A stretch of DNA of 64,000 nucleotides, from the NCBI GenBank assembly GCA_017303415.1, contig JAFLBJ010000001.1, forward strand, positions 806,001-870,000, written 5' to 3'. The stretch comes from Chitinophagales bacterium. GTDB lineage: Bacteria; Bacteroidota; Bacteroidia; Chitinophagales; Chitinophagaceae. The translations under genes were made by a program, and so were the position numbers. A model generated the notes under the pieces. It worked only from the letters and a program-made list of their open reading frames with translations. It made no database searches and was not told the origin of the DNA. Shown in pieces: positions 42,265-50,431 of the stretch (positions are counted from its first letter, which is position 1; each line of letters opens with the position of its first letter).

Positions 42265-44100
42265 CTACTTCCTAAACATCCTCTCCAATCCATCTTCCGT
42301 AAATTCCAGGAAAACCGGGTTGCCATCGGGAGTGGCATTGGGTTGTTGGCAGGCAAAGAGATCGGTGAGGAGTATGCGCATTTCGCGCTGGGTAAGACGC
42401 GTGCCGGGCCGGACGGATTGTTGACGGGCGAGGGAACGTATCAGTTTTTCCCTTTTTGAGAATTTAAGATCGCTGCTGAAATGCTTGTATTGTTCCAGCA
42501 TAAAATCGATCACCACCTTTTCATTTCCCTGTTCCACATCAGCGGGGGTTCCCTGGATCACAAAACTATTTTTTCCAAAAGGCTCAATGCTATAACCGAG
42601 TACCAGCAGGTCGGGGATCAACTCCTGGAGAATGACCGCATCGGCCGGTGAAAGGTCGAGGGTGATGGGGAAGAGACTTCGCTGGGTGGCCATTGGTTTG
42701 CCCTCAGCCGCCGCAATCATTTTTTCATACAATACCCGCTCATGGGCCGACTGTTGGTGGATCAGTTTAAAACTGTTTCCAATCGGTAGCAGGATATAGG
42801 TATTCAGGAGTTGGGTCAACTCCGTATCTTCTGATAAAGCGATGTTGGCCAGGCTTGGGATGGCGGATTCTGTGGACTGAGTGGTTTTGGTTGGATCAAA
42901 CTCTTTTTCAGTTGAACCCGCATAATCCGACCAGCTACCCAGATCACTTCTGGGGCTTTTTTCTATAAAATGCGCCTGGTGCTTTTGCGTAAAACCTTTG
43001 TACAGGGAAGAGGAAACCGCCTGTGATTTTTTATCATCGGTAAACGGTTGTTGTACAGATGACAATTGCTGGATGGAGGCATCGAGGTCAAAATCCAGTG
43101 TGGGTGTTACACTAAATTGGGCGAGTGCGTGTTTAATGGCTGCCTGTACAAACGCGTACACGATCTTTTCATCTTCAAATTTGATCTCCTGTTTGGTGGG
43201 GTGTACGTTCACATCTACCTGCTCCGGATCCAGATCAATAAAAAGCACATAGGCCGGAAAGCTGTCTGCCGGGATCATTTCCTGAAAGGCACTCATCACG
43301 GCATGGTGGAGATAGGGGCTTTTAATAAAACGGCTATTGACAAAAAAGTATTGATCACCCCGGGTCTTCTTGGCGGTCTCGGGTTTTCCTACAAATCCAT
43401 AAATATTCAGATAATCCGTTTCTTCCTTTACCGTCACCAGTTTAGCGGCGTAGTTATTTCCCAGCAGTTGAACAATGCGTTGCTTGGGGCTACCGCCATC
43501 AAGGTGGAAGAGCTGCTGTCCATTACTGCTCAGGGAAAAGAAGATTTCCGGAAAGGCCATGGCCACCCGCGTGAATTCATCCAGGATATGGCGTAATTCA
43601 GCGGCATTGCTTTTCAAAAAATTCCGACGGGCGGGAACATTGAAGAAAAGATTCTTCATGGCTATACTGGTGCCGGCCTGGCAGGCCACGGGTTCCTGCT
43701 TTTTTACCACACTGTTTTCAACTTCGAGATAGGTGCCGGTGCTGTCTTCCACCCTTTTCGTTTTCAGTTCAACTTGTGCCACCGCCGCAATGGATGCCAG
43801 GGCTTCGCCCCGGAACCCCATGGTCCGAATCCGAAACAGATCTTCGATCTGACGGATTTTGGAAGTTGCATGCCGTTCAAAACACATCCGGGCATCGGTC
43901 TCACTCATGCCTTTGCCATTATCCACTACCTGAACAAGCGATTTGCCCGCATCGTTGATGAATAATTTGATCTCCGTGGCACCGGAATCCACCGCATTTT
44001 CCAATAGCTCCTTTACCGCGCTGGCAGGCCGTTGAATGACCTCGCCGGCGGCGATCTGGTTGGCTATGTTATCGGGGAGAAGTTGTATGATATCAGACAC
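42265..44100 (-). CDS. mutL: DNA mismatch repair protein MutL
   Basis: 611 residues starting with GTG at 44100 (MSDIIQLLPDNIANQIAAGEV, the canonical N-terminus). GHKL ATPase motifs: KELLENAVDSGATEI, VDNGKGM, TMGFRGEALASIAAV, and FFNVPARRNFLK. The C-terminal domain (about 420-611) has LIHQQSAHERVLYEKM, so the DQHAxxExxxxE endonuclease metal motif has lost the Asp and His, and the terminal CPHGRP is TPDGNP. The endonuclease is therefore probably inactive. The -7 box lies 4 nt before the start. Confidence 0.95.
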   Translation of the reverse strand: MSDIIQLLPDNIANQIAAGEVIQRPASAVKELLENAVDSGATEIKLFINDAGKSLVQVVDNGKGMSETDARMCFERHATSKIRQIEDLFRIRTMGFRGEALASIAAVAQVELKTKRVEDSTGTYLEVENSVVKKQEPVACQAGTSIAMKNLFFNVPARRNFLKSNAAELRHILDEFTRVAMAFPEIFFSLSSNGQQLFHLDGGSPKQRIVQLLGNNYAAKLVTVKEETDYLNIYGFVGKPETAKKTRGDQYFFVNSRFIKSPYLHHAVMSAFQEMIPADSFPAYVLFIDLDPEQVDVNVHPTKQEIKFEDEKIVYAFVQAAIKHALAQFSVTPTLDFDLDASIQQLSSVQQPFTDDKKSQAVSSSLYKGFTQKHQAHFIEKSPRSDLGSWSDYAGSTEKEFDPTKTTQSTESAIPSLANIALSEDTELTQLLNTYILLPIGNSFKLIHQQSAHERVLYEKMIAAAEGKPMATQRSLFPITLDLSPADAVILQELIPDLLVLGYSIEPFGKNSFVIQGTPADVEQGNEKVVIDFMLEQYKHFSSDLKFSKREKLIRSLARQQSVRPGTRLTQREMRILLTDLFACQQPNATPDGNPVFLEFTEDGLERMFRK

Positions 44101-44104
44101 CGGG

Positions 44105-44112
44105 CAAAGGTA
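44105..44112 (-). promoter_or_regulatory. -7 promoter box for mutL (TACCTTTG)
   Basis: Minus-strand exact match to TAnnTTTG, followed by CCCG and the GTG start. This leaves no room for a leader. Confidence 0.6.
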
Positions 44113-44124
44113 TTATTAAAAATC

Positions 44125-44245
44125 GTGAATCGTGAGGCGTGAGTTTTGTGAGGCGTGAGTTTCGTGAGGCGTGAGTTTCGTAAGGCGTGAGTTTCGTGAG
44201 AGGTGAGACGTGAGGGGGTGAATGGTGAATAGTGAATAGTGAATG
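44125..44245. repeat. one-sided GTGA array with alternating 7- and 9-bp steps
   Basis: GTGAATC, GTGAGGC, GTGAGTTTT, GTGAGGC, GTGAGTTTC, GTGAGGC, GTGAGTTTC and so on, giving a 16-bp super-period (7+9), then plain heptamers GTGAGAC, GTGAATG, GTGAATA, GTGAATA. No complementary arm is seen. It occupies the mutL / GH3 divergent gap, so it lies near both promoters rather than at gene ends. Confidence 0.85.
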
Positions 44246-44267
44246 GGAATGCTGTAAATTTACAGGT

Positions 44268-47150
44268 ATGCGAGCCAAGTATTTTTTAGTTTTATTCTTT
44301 ATGGCCGGAACTGCCCAGGCCCAATTTTCTTCCCGCCTTACAGAATCAGAATGGGTAGATAGTGTGTTCAATTCACTGAATAAAGATCAAAAGATCGCGC
44401 AATTGATGATCATCCGTGCGCATTCTGACAAAGGGGATGAATATGCGGAAAAGGTGGCGGCCATTATTCGCCAGTACAATGTGGGCGGGCTCTGTTTCTT
44501 TCAGGGAGGCCCGGTACGGCAGGCCAATTATACCAACTACTATCAATCCATAGCCCAAACACCCCTGATGGTGACCATTGATGGCGAATGGGGCGTTGGT
44601 ATGCGGTTGGATAGTGTTATAAAATTTCCTTATCAACTCACCTTGGGAGCACTATCCGATACCACGCTGGTGTACCAGATGGGACTTGCTGTAGGAGAAC
44701 AATGTAAGCGCCTGGGGATACATGTCAACTATGCGCCCGTAGTGGATATCAATAATAACCCCAATAACCCCGTGATCGGATATCGTTCTTTTGGCGAAGA
44801 CAAATACAAGGTAGCCCGACTTGGTGTGGCTTACATGCGGGGTATGCAGGATGCCGGTATCATGGCCTGTGCCAAGCATTTTCCCGGTCATGGTGATGTG
44901 GATGTTGATTCACACTATGATCTTCCGATCGTCAACAAGACCCGGAGCCAATTGGATTCCATGGAGCTGATGCCCTTTAAAGCCTTATTGGATGCGGGAG
45001 TAGGAAGCGTCATGGTCGCACACCTTTCCATCCCCTCTTTAGATGCTTCTCCCAATGTGGCCACCTCTATTTCAGCCCCGGCAGTGAATGGATTATTGAG
45101 AAAAGAATTGGGTTTTGCCGGACTCACCTTTACCGATGCCCTGGAAATGAAGGGTGTGGCAAAATATTTTCCCGGAGGTACAATCGCCGTCGAAGCCCTG
45201 GTGGCCGGTAATGATATGCTTTGTTTACCGGAGGATGTCCCCGAAGCGATCAAGGCTATCAAAGCCGCGATCAGACAAAAAAGATTGACCTGGGCCATCC
45301 TGGATGAAAAAGTAAAAAAGGCCCTTCGGGCCAAATATCAATTGGGGTTACCCAATCAAACCTTGATCGATACACGAAACCTGACCGAGGACCTGAATAA
45401 ACAAACAGATAAGATCCGCGATGCCGTTGCACGCGCCACAATCACTTTAGTACGCTCAGAAACCGGGATATTACCCGTGCTACGCGATAAGAAAGTAGCT
45501 TTTGTCGGGATCGGCCTGAATAACCTGAATGTGTTTGGCACGCGTATCCAATTGGATCATCAGGCAGATACTTATTTATTTTCCTATAAGGAATCGGCAG
45601 ACAAAGCGAATGAGATACTGGCCTCGCTTCAAAAAGGTCTCTACCAGGAAGTCGTGATCGGGGTTCATGGATTATCACTTCGACCGGCCAATCAATATAA
45701 TATTTCCGGTGCGGCACTGGATTTATTTCGCCAGTTGCAGGCTTTTCCTTCCGTTACACTGGTGTTTGGCAATGTGCTTTCGCTTTCCTATTTCGCTGAT
45801 GCTAAAAACCTGGTTGCCTGCTATCAGGATGATGATATAACAGCCAATGCGGCTGCTGATCTATTAAAAGGACGCATTACCCCTCAGGGAGTATTGCCTG
45901 TTTCCGTGGCCGGAAAGAAATTTGGCGAAGGCATCATTTATCATAAACAAACCAGCTCCCTGCATACACGCCCCCTGCCAGGCCTGGAGACCATCGACTC
46001 CATTGTGAACGATGCCATCGCACGAAAAGCCTTTCCGGGTTGTGTGATCCTTGCGGCCAAAGACGGGGCCATTGTTTACCAGAAAGCCTTTGGCCAGATC
46101 AGTTATCAGGGTGAAAGGAACATGGACATCAATGATATCTTTGACCTGGCCTCGGTTACCAAAGTAAGCGCCACCACGCTCGCCGTCATGAAATTGTATG
46201 ATCAGGGTAAACTGGACCTGGATAAAACCCTGGGTGATTATCTGAAGATTGTAAAGGGAACAGATAAAGCAAATCTCAAATTGCGGGATGTTTTGCTGCA
46301 CCGGGCTGGACTCGTACCCTTTATTGCTTTTTATAAAGAAGTCATCGATACGAGTACAGGGATACCTTCTTCTGTTTATTTTTCCCGGGAAAGAACCGGC
46401 GCATATACCATACGCGTAGCCGAAAACCTGTACATGCGCCAGGATTATCAGGATACCATGTTCCAACGGATATTGAAAAGTCCCTTGGGTACCCGGGGTA
46501 AATATGTGTACAGCGATAATGATTTTATCTTTTTGGGAAAAGTAGTGGAAGCTATTTCGGGTAAACCCCTGGATGTATATGTGCGCCAGGAATTTTATGA
46601 AAAAATGGGACTGCTGTCCTTAGGGTTCAAACCCCGGGAGAAGTACCCGCTTGATCAGATCATTCCGACCGAGACGGAACTTCATTTCCGAAATCAGGCG
46701 ATAAGGGGTGATGTGCATGATGAAGGCGCTTCGATGTTTGGAGGAGTGGCCGGACATGCCGGACTTTTCTCAGATGCCTATGACCTCGGCACCCTGTATC
46801 AAATGCTGCTCAATGGAGGTGTGTTAAATGGAAAAAGATATCTCTCCGAAGAAACGATAAAACTCTTTACGGCCTATGGCTCCAGCGATTCCAGAAGGGG
46901 ATTGGGGTTTGATAAACCGGAAAGGGAGCTAAAGAAAGGACAGGAGCCGTACCCAAGTGTATTGGCCTCGCCGGCTACATTTGGTCATACCGGGTTTACC
47001 GGTACTTGTGTATGGGTGGATCCAGAAAAAAAGATGGTGTATGTTTTTCTGTCCAATCGTGTTAACCCCACAAGGAATAATCGGGTACTGCTTGACCTGA
47101 ATGTACGAGGTAAAGTGCAGGACGCCTTGTTTGAGGTGTTTAACCGCTAA
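44268..47150 (+). CDS. GH3 beta-N-acetylglucosaminidase fused to serine hydrolase
   Basis: 960 residues from MRAKYFLVLFFMAGTAQAQ (signal peptide). Part 1, about 20-590: GH3 with VTIDGEWGVGMRL, AKHFPGHGDVDVDSH (NagZ-type acid/base His) and nucleophile Asp in TFTDALEMKGV. Part 2, about 600-955: class C beta-lactamase/DD-peptidase-like domain with SxxK in DLASVTKVSAT, YSDND, and HTG in FGHTGFTGT. It probably trims cell-wall or muropeptide glycans in the periplasm. The perfect palindrome CTGTAAATTTACAG (44252-44265) lies just before the ATG. The stop is 3 bp from the convergent ricT stop. Confidence 0.9.
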   Translation: MRAKYFLVLFFMAGTAQAQFSSRLTESEWVDSVFNSLNKDQKIAQLMIIRAHSDKGDEYAEKVAAIIRQYNVGGLCFFQGGPVRQANYTNYYQSIAQTPLMVTIDGEWGVGMRLDSVIKFPYQLTLGALSDTTLVYQMGLAVGEQCKRLGIHVNYAPVVDINNNPNNPVIGYRSFGEDKYKVARLGVAYMRGMQDAGIMACAKHFPGHGDVDVDSHYDLPIVNKTRSQLDSMELMPFKALLDAGVGSVMVAHLSIPSLDASPNVATSISAPAVNGLLRKELGFAGLTFTDALEMKGVAKYFPGGTIAVEALVAGNDMLCLPEDVPEAIKAIKAAIRQKRLTWAILDEKVKKALRAKYQLGLPNQTLIDTRNLTEDLNKQTDKIRDAVARATITLVRSETGILPVLRDKKVAFVGIGLNNLNVFGTRIQLDHQADTYLFSYKESADKANEILASLQKGLYQEVVIGVHGLSLRPANQYNISGAALDLFRQLQAFPSVTLVFGNVLSLSYFADAKNLVACYQDDDITANAAADLLKGRITPQGVLPVSVAGKKFGEGIIYHKQTSSLHTRPLPGLETIDSIVNDAIARKAFPGCVILAAKDGAIVYQKAFGQISYQGERNMDINDIFDLASVTKVSATTLAVMKLYDQGKLDLDKTLGDYLKIVKGTDKANLKLRDVLLHRAGLVPFIAFYKEVIDTSTGIPSSVYFSRERTGAYTIRVAENLYMRQDYQDTMFQRILKSPLGTRGKYVYSDNDFIFLGKVVEAISGKPLDVYVRQEFYEKMGLLSLGFKPREKYPLDQIIPTETELHFRNQAIRGDVHDEGASMFGGVAGHAGLFSDAYDLGTLYQMLLNGGVLNGKRYLSEETIKLFTAYGSSDSRRGLGFDKPERELKKGQEPYPSVLASPATFGHTGFTGTCVWVDPEKKMVYVFLSNRVNPTRNNRVLLDLNVRGKVQDALFEVFNR

Positions 47151-47153
47151 GAC

Positions 47154-48446
47154 TTAACTTCCCTGTTTACGATTATTACCACCCGTATTACCTCCCGGGC
47201 GACGATTTCTATTCTGCCCCTGGTTGGGGTTTCTGTTTGCACCACTACCGCCCTGGTGTGGTTTACGGGGTTGCTGTTGTTGTTGCTGGGATGATTGTTG
47301 ATTTCCGCCACCACCTTGTTGGGGTCTGCGGGGTTGTTGCTGTTGTTTGTGCCGGCGTTTACGGTCCGCTTTTTCCAGGCTGCGCAAACTGATCTGGCCC
47401 ACCACATCCACAAATTCAGGTTCTACTTCTTTTGGTTTGGATGATGTGACTTCCACCGCTTCAAGTTCATCGGGAATAATGCCCTGTCTGTTGAGCGATT
47501 TAATCTTTACCGCTCTTTCGATGGGAACCGGATATTGTTTACTGCTATCGGGCAGCATATACCACATCAGGTTCTTGAAAATATCTTTTTTGATCAGGTT
47601 GGCATTGCCTTTGGCTACCTGGATCGTATCGCAATCGTTGGGGAAACCCTGGAGGGCATCCAGATAGGTATCGAGTTCGTAATTGAGACAACATTTCAAC
47701 CGTCCGCACTGACCGGATAATTTGGTCTGGTTGATGGACAGGTTTTGGTAACGTGCCGCGGCGGTATTCACCGATTTGAAATCAGTAAGCCAGGTACTGC
47801 AGCAGAGTTCGCGGCCGCAACTACCGATCCCACCCACTTTGGAACTTTCCTGGCGGGCACCGATCTGGCGCATTTCCACTTTTACCTTGAATTCCGAAGC
47901 ATAAACTTTGATCAACTCCCGGAAATCCACACGCCCATCGGCGATATAGAAAAAGGTAGCCTTGCGTCCATCAGCCTGTATCTCCACTTCACTGATCTTC
48001 ATGTCCAGCTTCAACTGCCGGGTAATGGCCCGGGCGCGGATCAGGGCTTCTTTTTCGCGTGATTTGGTATGTCTCCAGGTATCTATATCCCGTTCGCTCG
48101 ATGGCCTCAGGACCTTTTTGATCTCTTCGCTTTGTTCTTTTACCCCGCGTTTCTTCATTTGCAGGCGTACCACTTCTCCGGTCAGGGACACTTCGCCTAC
48201 ATCAAAACCACTTACCCCCTCCACGGTAATAAAATCGCCTTTTTCAAATAAATGCAAGGTGGTATTGCGGAAAAAATCTTTCCGGCTACCATTATTGAAG
48301 CTCACCTCTATGATGCGGCAATAGCTGTCCTGATCTACCATAGGCAGATTAATCAGCCAGTCGTAGGCATTCATCCGGTTGCAACTACCTGTGCTGCAAC
48401 CACCATTGCTCTTACATCCTTTAGGGGAACAGTTTCCGCAACCCAT
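47154..48446 (-). CDS. ricT: RicT/PSP1 domain protein with disordered tail
   Basis: 430 residues. A Cys-rich N-terminus (MGCGNCSPKGCKSNGGCSTG), then the PSP1 domain with ATFFYIADGRVDFRELIK and the two Cys motifs GSCGRELCCSTW and GQCGRLKCCLNYE that in RicT bind an iron-sulfur cluster. In Bacillus, RicT with RicA/RicF (YmcA/YlbF) controls RNase Y. The last 80 residues are low-complexity, rich in Gln, Gly, Arg, Asn and Pro. holB lies upstream on the same strand with a 162-bp gap. Confidence 0.88.
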   Translation of the reverse strand: MGCGNCSPKGCKSNGGCSTGSCNRMNAYDWLINLPMVDQDSYCRIIEVSFNNGSRKDFFRNTTLHLFEKGDFITVEGVSGFDVGEVSLTGEVVRLQMKKRGVKEQSEEIKKVLRPSSERDIDTWRHTKSREKEALIRARAITRQLKLDMKISEVEIQADGRKATFFYIADGRVDFRELIKVYASEFKVKVEMRQIGARQESSKVGGIGSCGRELCCSTWLTDFKSVNTAAARYQNLSINQTKLSGQCGRLKCCLNYELDTYLDALQGFPNDCDTIQVAKGNANLIKKDIFKNLMWYMLPDSSKQYPVPIERAVKIKSLNRQGIIPDELEAVEVTSSKPKEVEPEFVDVVGQISLRSLEKADRKRRHKQQQQPRRPQQGGGGNQQSSQQQQQQPRKPHQGGSGANRNPNQGQNRNRRPGGNTGGNNRKQGS

Positions 48447-48608
48447 TCAGCCAGATAAAAATTATTTTTAATAATAGATTGGAATGGGAGGAGACGCCTG
48501 CTGTGGTAATATTTATATTGATTCGCAGAGAAAACAAGGAATCAGCCACTTACACAAAACCTCACCGCCCAATCCTGACCCTCCTTTCCGCACATGCCAT
48601 TTCCGGGG

Positions 48609-49736
48609 TCAATGATTCAAAAATACAATTTTGTCCTGAATGATATGGTAAAGTTTGATCGTAAGGGCATGAAAGAGCATTTTCGCATTAGCATTTCTTT
48701 CTATATAATAACTGGCCTTATCCAATTCCTCCACCAGGGCCTGTTGTTGTTCCAGGCTGGCTATTTTATTGAGGCGGTGGGCAAAATCCAGTTCTTTTTC
48801 GGGCAGGGGGAGCTGTCCCATTATCCGGAGCCGTATGGCCTGCTGGAGCAGGTGGTTGAAATACCGTAGGAATTGCTTCTGTTTTTCCCGTCCAAGCCTG
48901 CTTACCTCCTCCACCCATTTGGTCTGGGCAACGGGTCCGGTTTTCAGGGTGGCATTCAGCCAATCGCGGAGCAGGGACTGCCAGTCTTCTTCGGCATGCT
49001 GGAGCAATTGGAGCGCTTCGCGGTAGTTACCCTCGCTTATACCCGCCGTCTGGTGTGCCAGTTCAGGTGCGGTCTTGTTTCTTTCGATCAGGGCTGAAGC
49101 GATTTCCTGGTCAGTCAGTGCAGGGATCTTTATTAATTGGCAACGCGACAGGATGGTGGGCAGAATGAGCGACTCATTTTCGGCCACCAATATAAATAGT
49201 GTATCAGGTGGTGGCTCCTCGATCAGCTTGAGTAATTTGTTTCCTTCATTGCCCAGGTATTCGGGCATCCACATGACAAGTACTTTGTAGTCGCTTTCAA
49301 AACTCTTGAGACTTAGCTTGCGGAGGATATCATTACACTCTGCGGCCGTGATATTGCCTTGTTTATTTTCTGCCCCAATAAACTGAAGCCAGTCAAATAC
49401 ATTTCCGTAAGGATATGATTTGAAGAACTCCCTCCATTCTGTGATATAATCCGTGCTCAGCGGAGGGGTGCCAGATTTTTTTGTTACAACAGGATAGGCA
49501 TAGTGAATATCGGGATGAACCAGTTGTTGAACCTTGGTACAGGCCGGGCAGGTGCCACAGGCATCTTCACCTTTTTGCGTACAAACCAGGTATTGGGCAA
49601 GGGCATAGGCCAGTCCTAAGGCACCATTTCCCTCTTTTCCCAAAAACAACAAGGCATGGCTAAGCCTGTTCTGGGTAATGAGTTCTCTGAGGTCATTCTT
49701 CACGGCTTCCTGGCCTATAACATCGCGAAAGGACAT
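48609..49736 (-). CDS. holB: DNA polymerase III delta prime subunit
   Basis: 375 residues. Clamp-loader AAA+ subunit. MSFRDVIGQEAVKNDLRELI, the zinc module CGTCPACTKVQQLVHPD, YKVLVMWMPEYLGNEGNKLLKLIEEPPPDTLFIL and ILSRCQLIKIP (SRC motif) identify it. The Walker A (GKEGNGAL) lacks the Lys-Ser/Thr, consistent with delta prime not hydrolysing ATP. Confidence 0.92.
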   Translation of the reverse strand: MSFRDVIGQEAVKNDLRELITQNRLSHALLFLGKEGNGALGLAYALAQYLVCTQKGEDACGTCPACTKVQQLVHPDIHYAYPVVTKKSGTPPLSTDYITEWREFFKSYPYGNVFDWLQFIGAENKQGNITAAECNDILRKLSLKSFESDYKVLVMWMPEYLGNEGNKLLKLIEEPPPDTLFILVAENESLILPTILSRCQLIKIPALTDQEIASALIERNKTAPELAHQTAGISEGNYREALQLLQHAEEDWQSLLRDWLNATLKTGPVAQTKWVEEVSRLGREKQKQFLRYFNHLLQQAIRLRIMGQLPLPEKELDFAHRLNKIASLEQQQALVEELDKASYYIERNANAKMLFHALTIKLYHIIQDKIVFLNH

Positions 49737-49776
49737 GCAGCGAAATTAGGGGATTACCCCCTAAACTTATTTAAGT

Positions 49777-49784
49777 TAACTTTG
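49777..49784 (+). promoter_or_regulatory. -7 promoter box for GPx-like gene (TAACTTTG)
   Basis: Exact match to TAnnTTTG, 22 nt upstream of the ATG at 49807, in the divergent gap with holB. Confidence 0.5.
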
Positions 49785-49806
49785 TTCTTCACGAAAACAC
49801 ACGATC

Positions 49807-50319
49807 ATGAAAACGCTTCTTCTCGCCATTACCCTGTTCTTTGTCGCCACCTCCGTATATGATTTCAAAGTTCCCGGCCTCGAAGGCGGCGAGATCGATC
49901 TTTCCAAATACAAGGGCAAAAAGATCCTGATCGTGAATACCGCCTCTAAATGCGGGTACACCTACCAATATGAGGGACTGGAAAAACTCTATACTACTTA
50001 CAAGGATAAACTGGTGATCATTGGATTTCCCGCCAATAATTTCAGACAGCAAGAGCCGGGTACCAATGACGAGATCGCTGAATTCTGCAAAAAGAATTAT
50101 GGAGTTAGCTTCCCAATGGCGGAGAAGGTTTCAGTAAAAGGCGATGATATTCATCCGCTCTTTAAATACCTCGTGGCCGAAGCAGAAGCTAAGGGTATTA
50201 CTGACCCCATCAAATGGAATTTTACCAAATTTCTGGTTGATGAAAAAGGAAAACTGATCACGGTGTTTTCCTCGAAAGTGGAGCCAATGAGTGATGAGGT
50301 GACGAAGTATTTGAACTAG
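49807..50319 (+). CDS. glutathione peroxidase-like protein, exported
   Basis: 170 residues. Short N-terminal signal-like stretch (MKTLLLAITLFFVATSVYDF), then peroxidatic Cys in LIVNTASKCGYTYQYEGLE, IIGFPANNFRQQEPGTNDEI, and WNFTKFLVDEKGKL. It is a paralogue of the protein at 24044-24637. Reduction of peroxides in the periplasm or at the membrane is likely. The reductant is unknown. A GTGA heptamer array starts 2 bp after the stop. Confidence 0.88.
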   Translation: MKTLLLAITLFFVATSVYDFKVPGLEGGEIDLSKYKGKKILIVNTASKCGYTYQYEGLEKLYTTYKDKLVIIGFPANNFRQQEPGTNDEIAEFCKKNYGVSFPMAEKVSVKGDDIHPLFKYLVAEAEAKGITDPIKWNFTKFLVDEKGKLITVFSSKVEPMSDEVTKYLN

Positions 50320-50320
50320 G

Positions 50321-50424
50321 GACGTGAGACGTGAATCGTGAGACGTGAGGCGTCAGTAGTAAGGGGCGAAATAAGTTGTAAGTTTCCTACTCACGATTCA
50401 CGTCTCACGTCTCCCACATCTCCC
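50321..50424. repeat. inverted pair of 7-bp arrays (GACGTGA / TCACGTC)
   Basis: Left arm 50321-50356 GACGTGA, GACGTGA, ATCGTGA, GACGTGA, GGCGTCA; right arm 50390-50424 CTCACGA, TTCACGT, CTCACGT, CTCCCAC and so on. The spacer is about 33 bp. It lies between convergent genes, starting 2 bp after the GPx-like stop and ending 8 bp before the lipoprotein stop. Confidence 0.88.
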
Positions 50425-50431
50425 GCCTCCA

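Noticed and set aside
41885-42459. Two short opposite-strand open frames with the same N-terminal sequence on either side of the gap after Gfo/Idh
   Set aside because: They are identical only because they are translations of the two arms of the perfect 88-bp inverted repeat; there is no start signal or family match.
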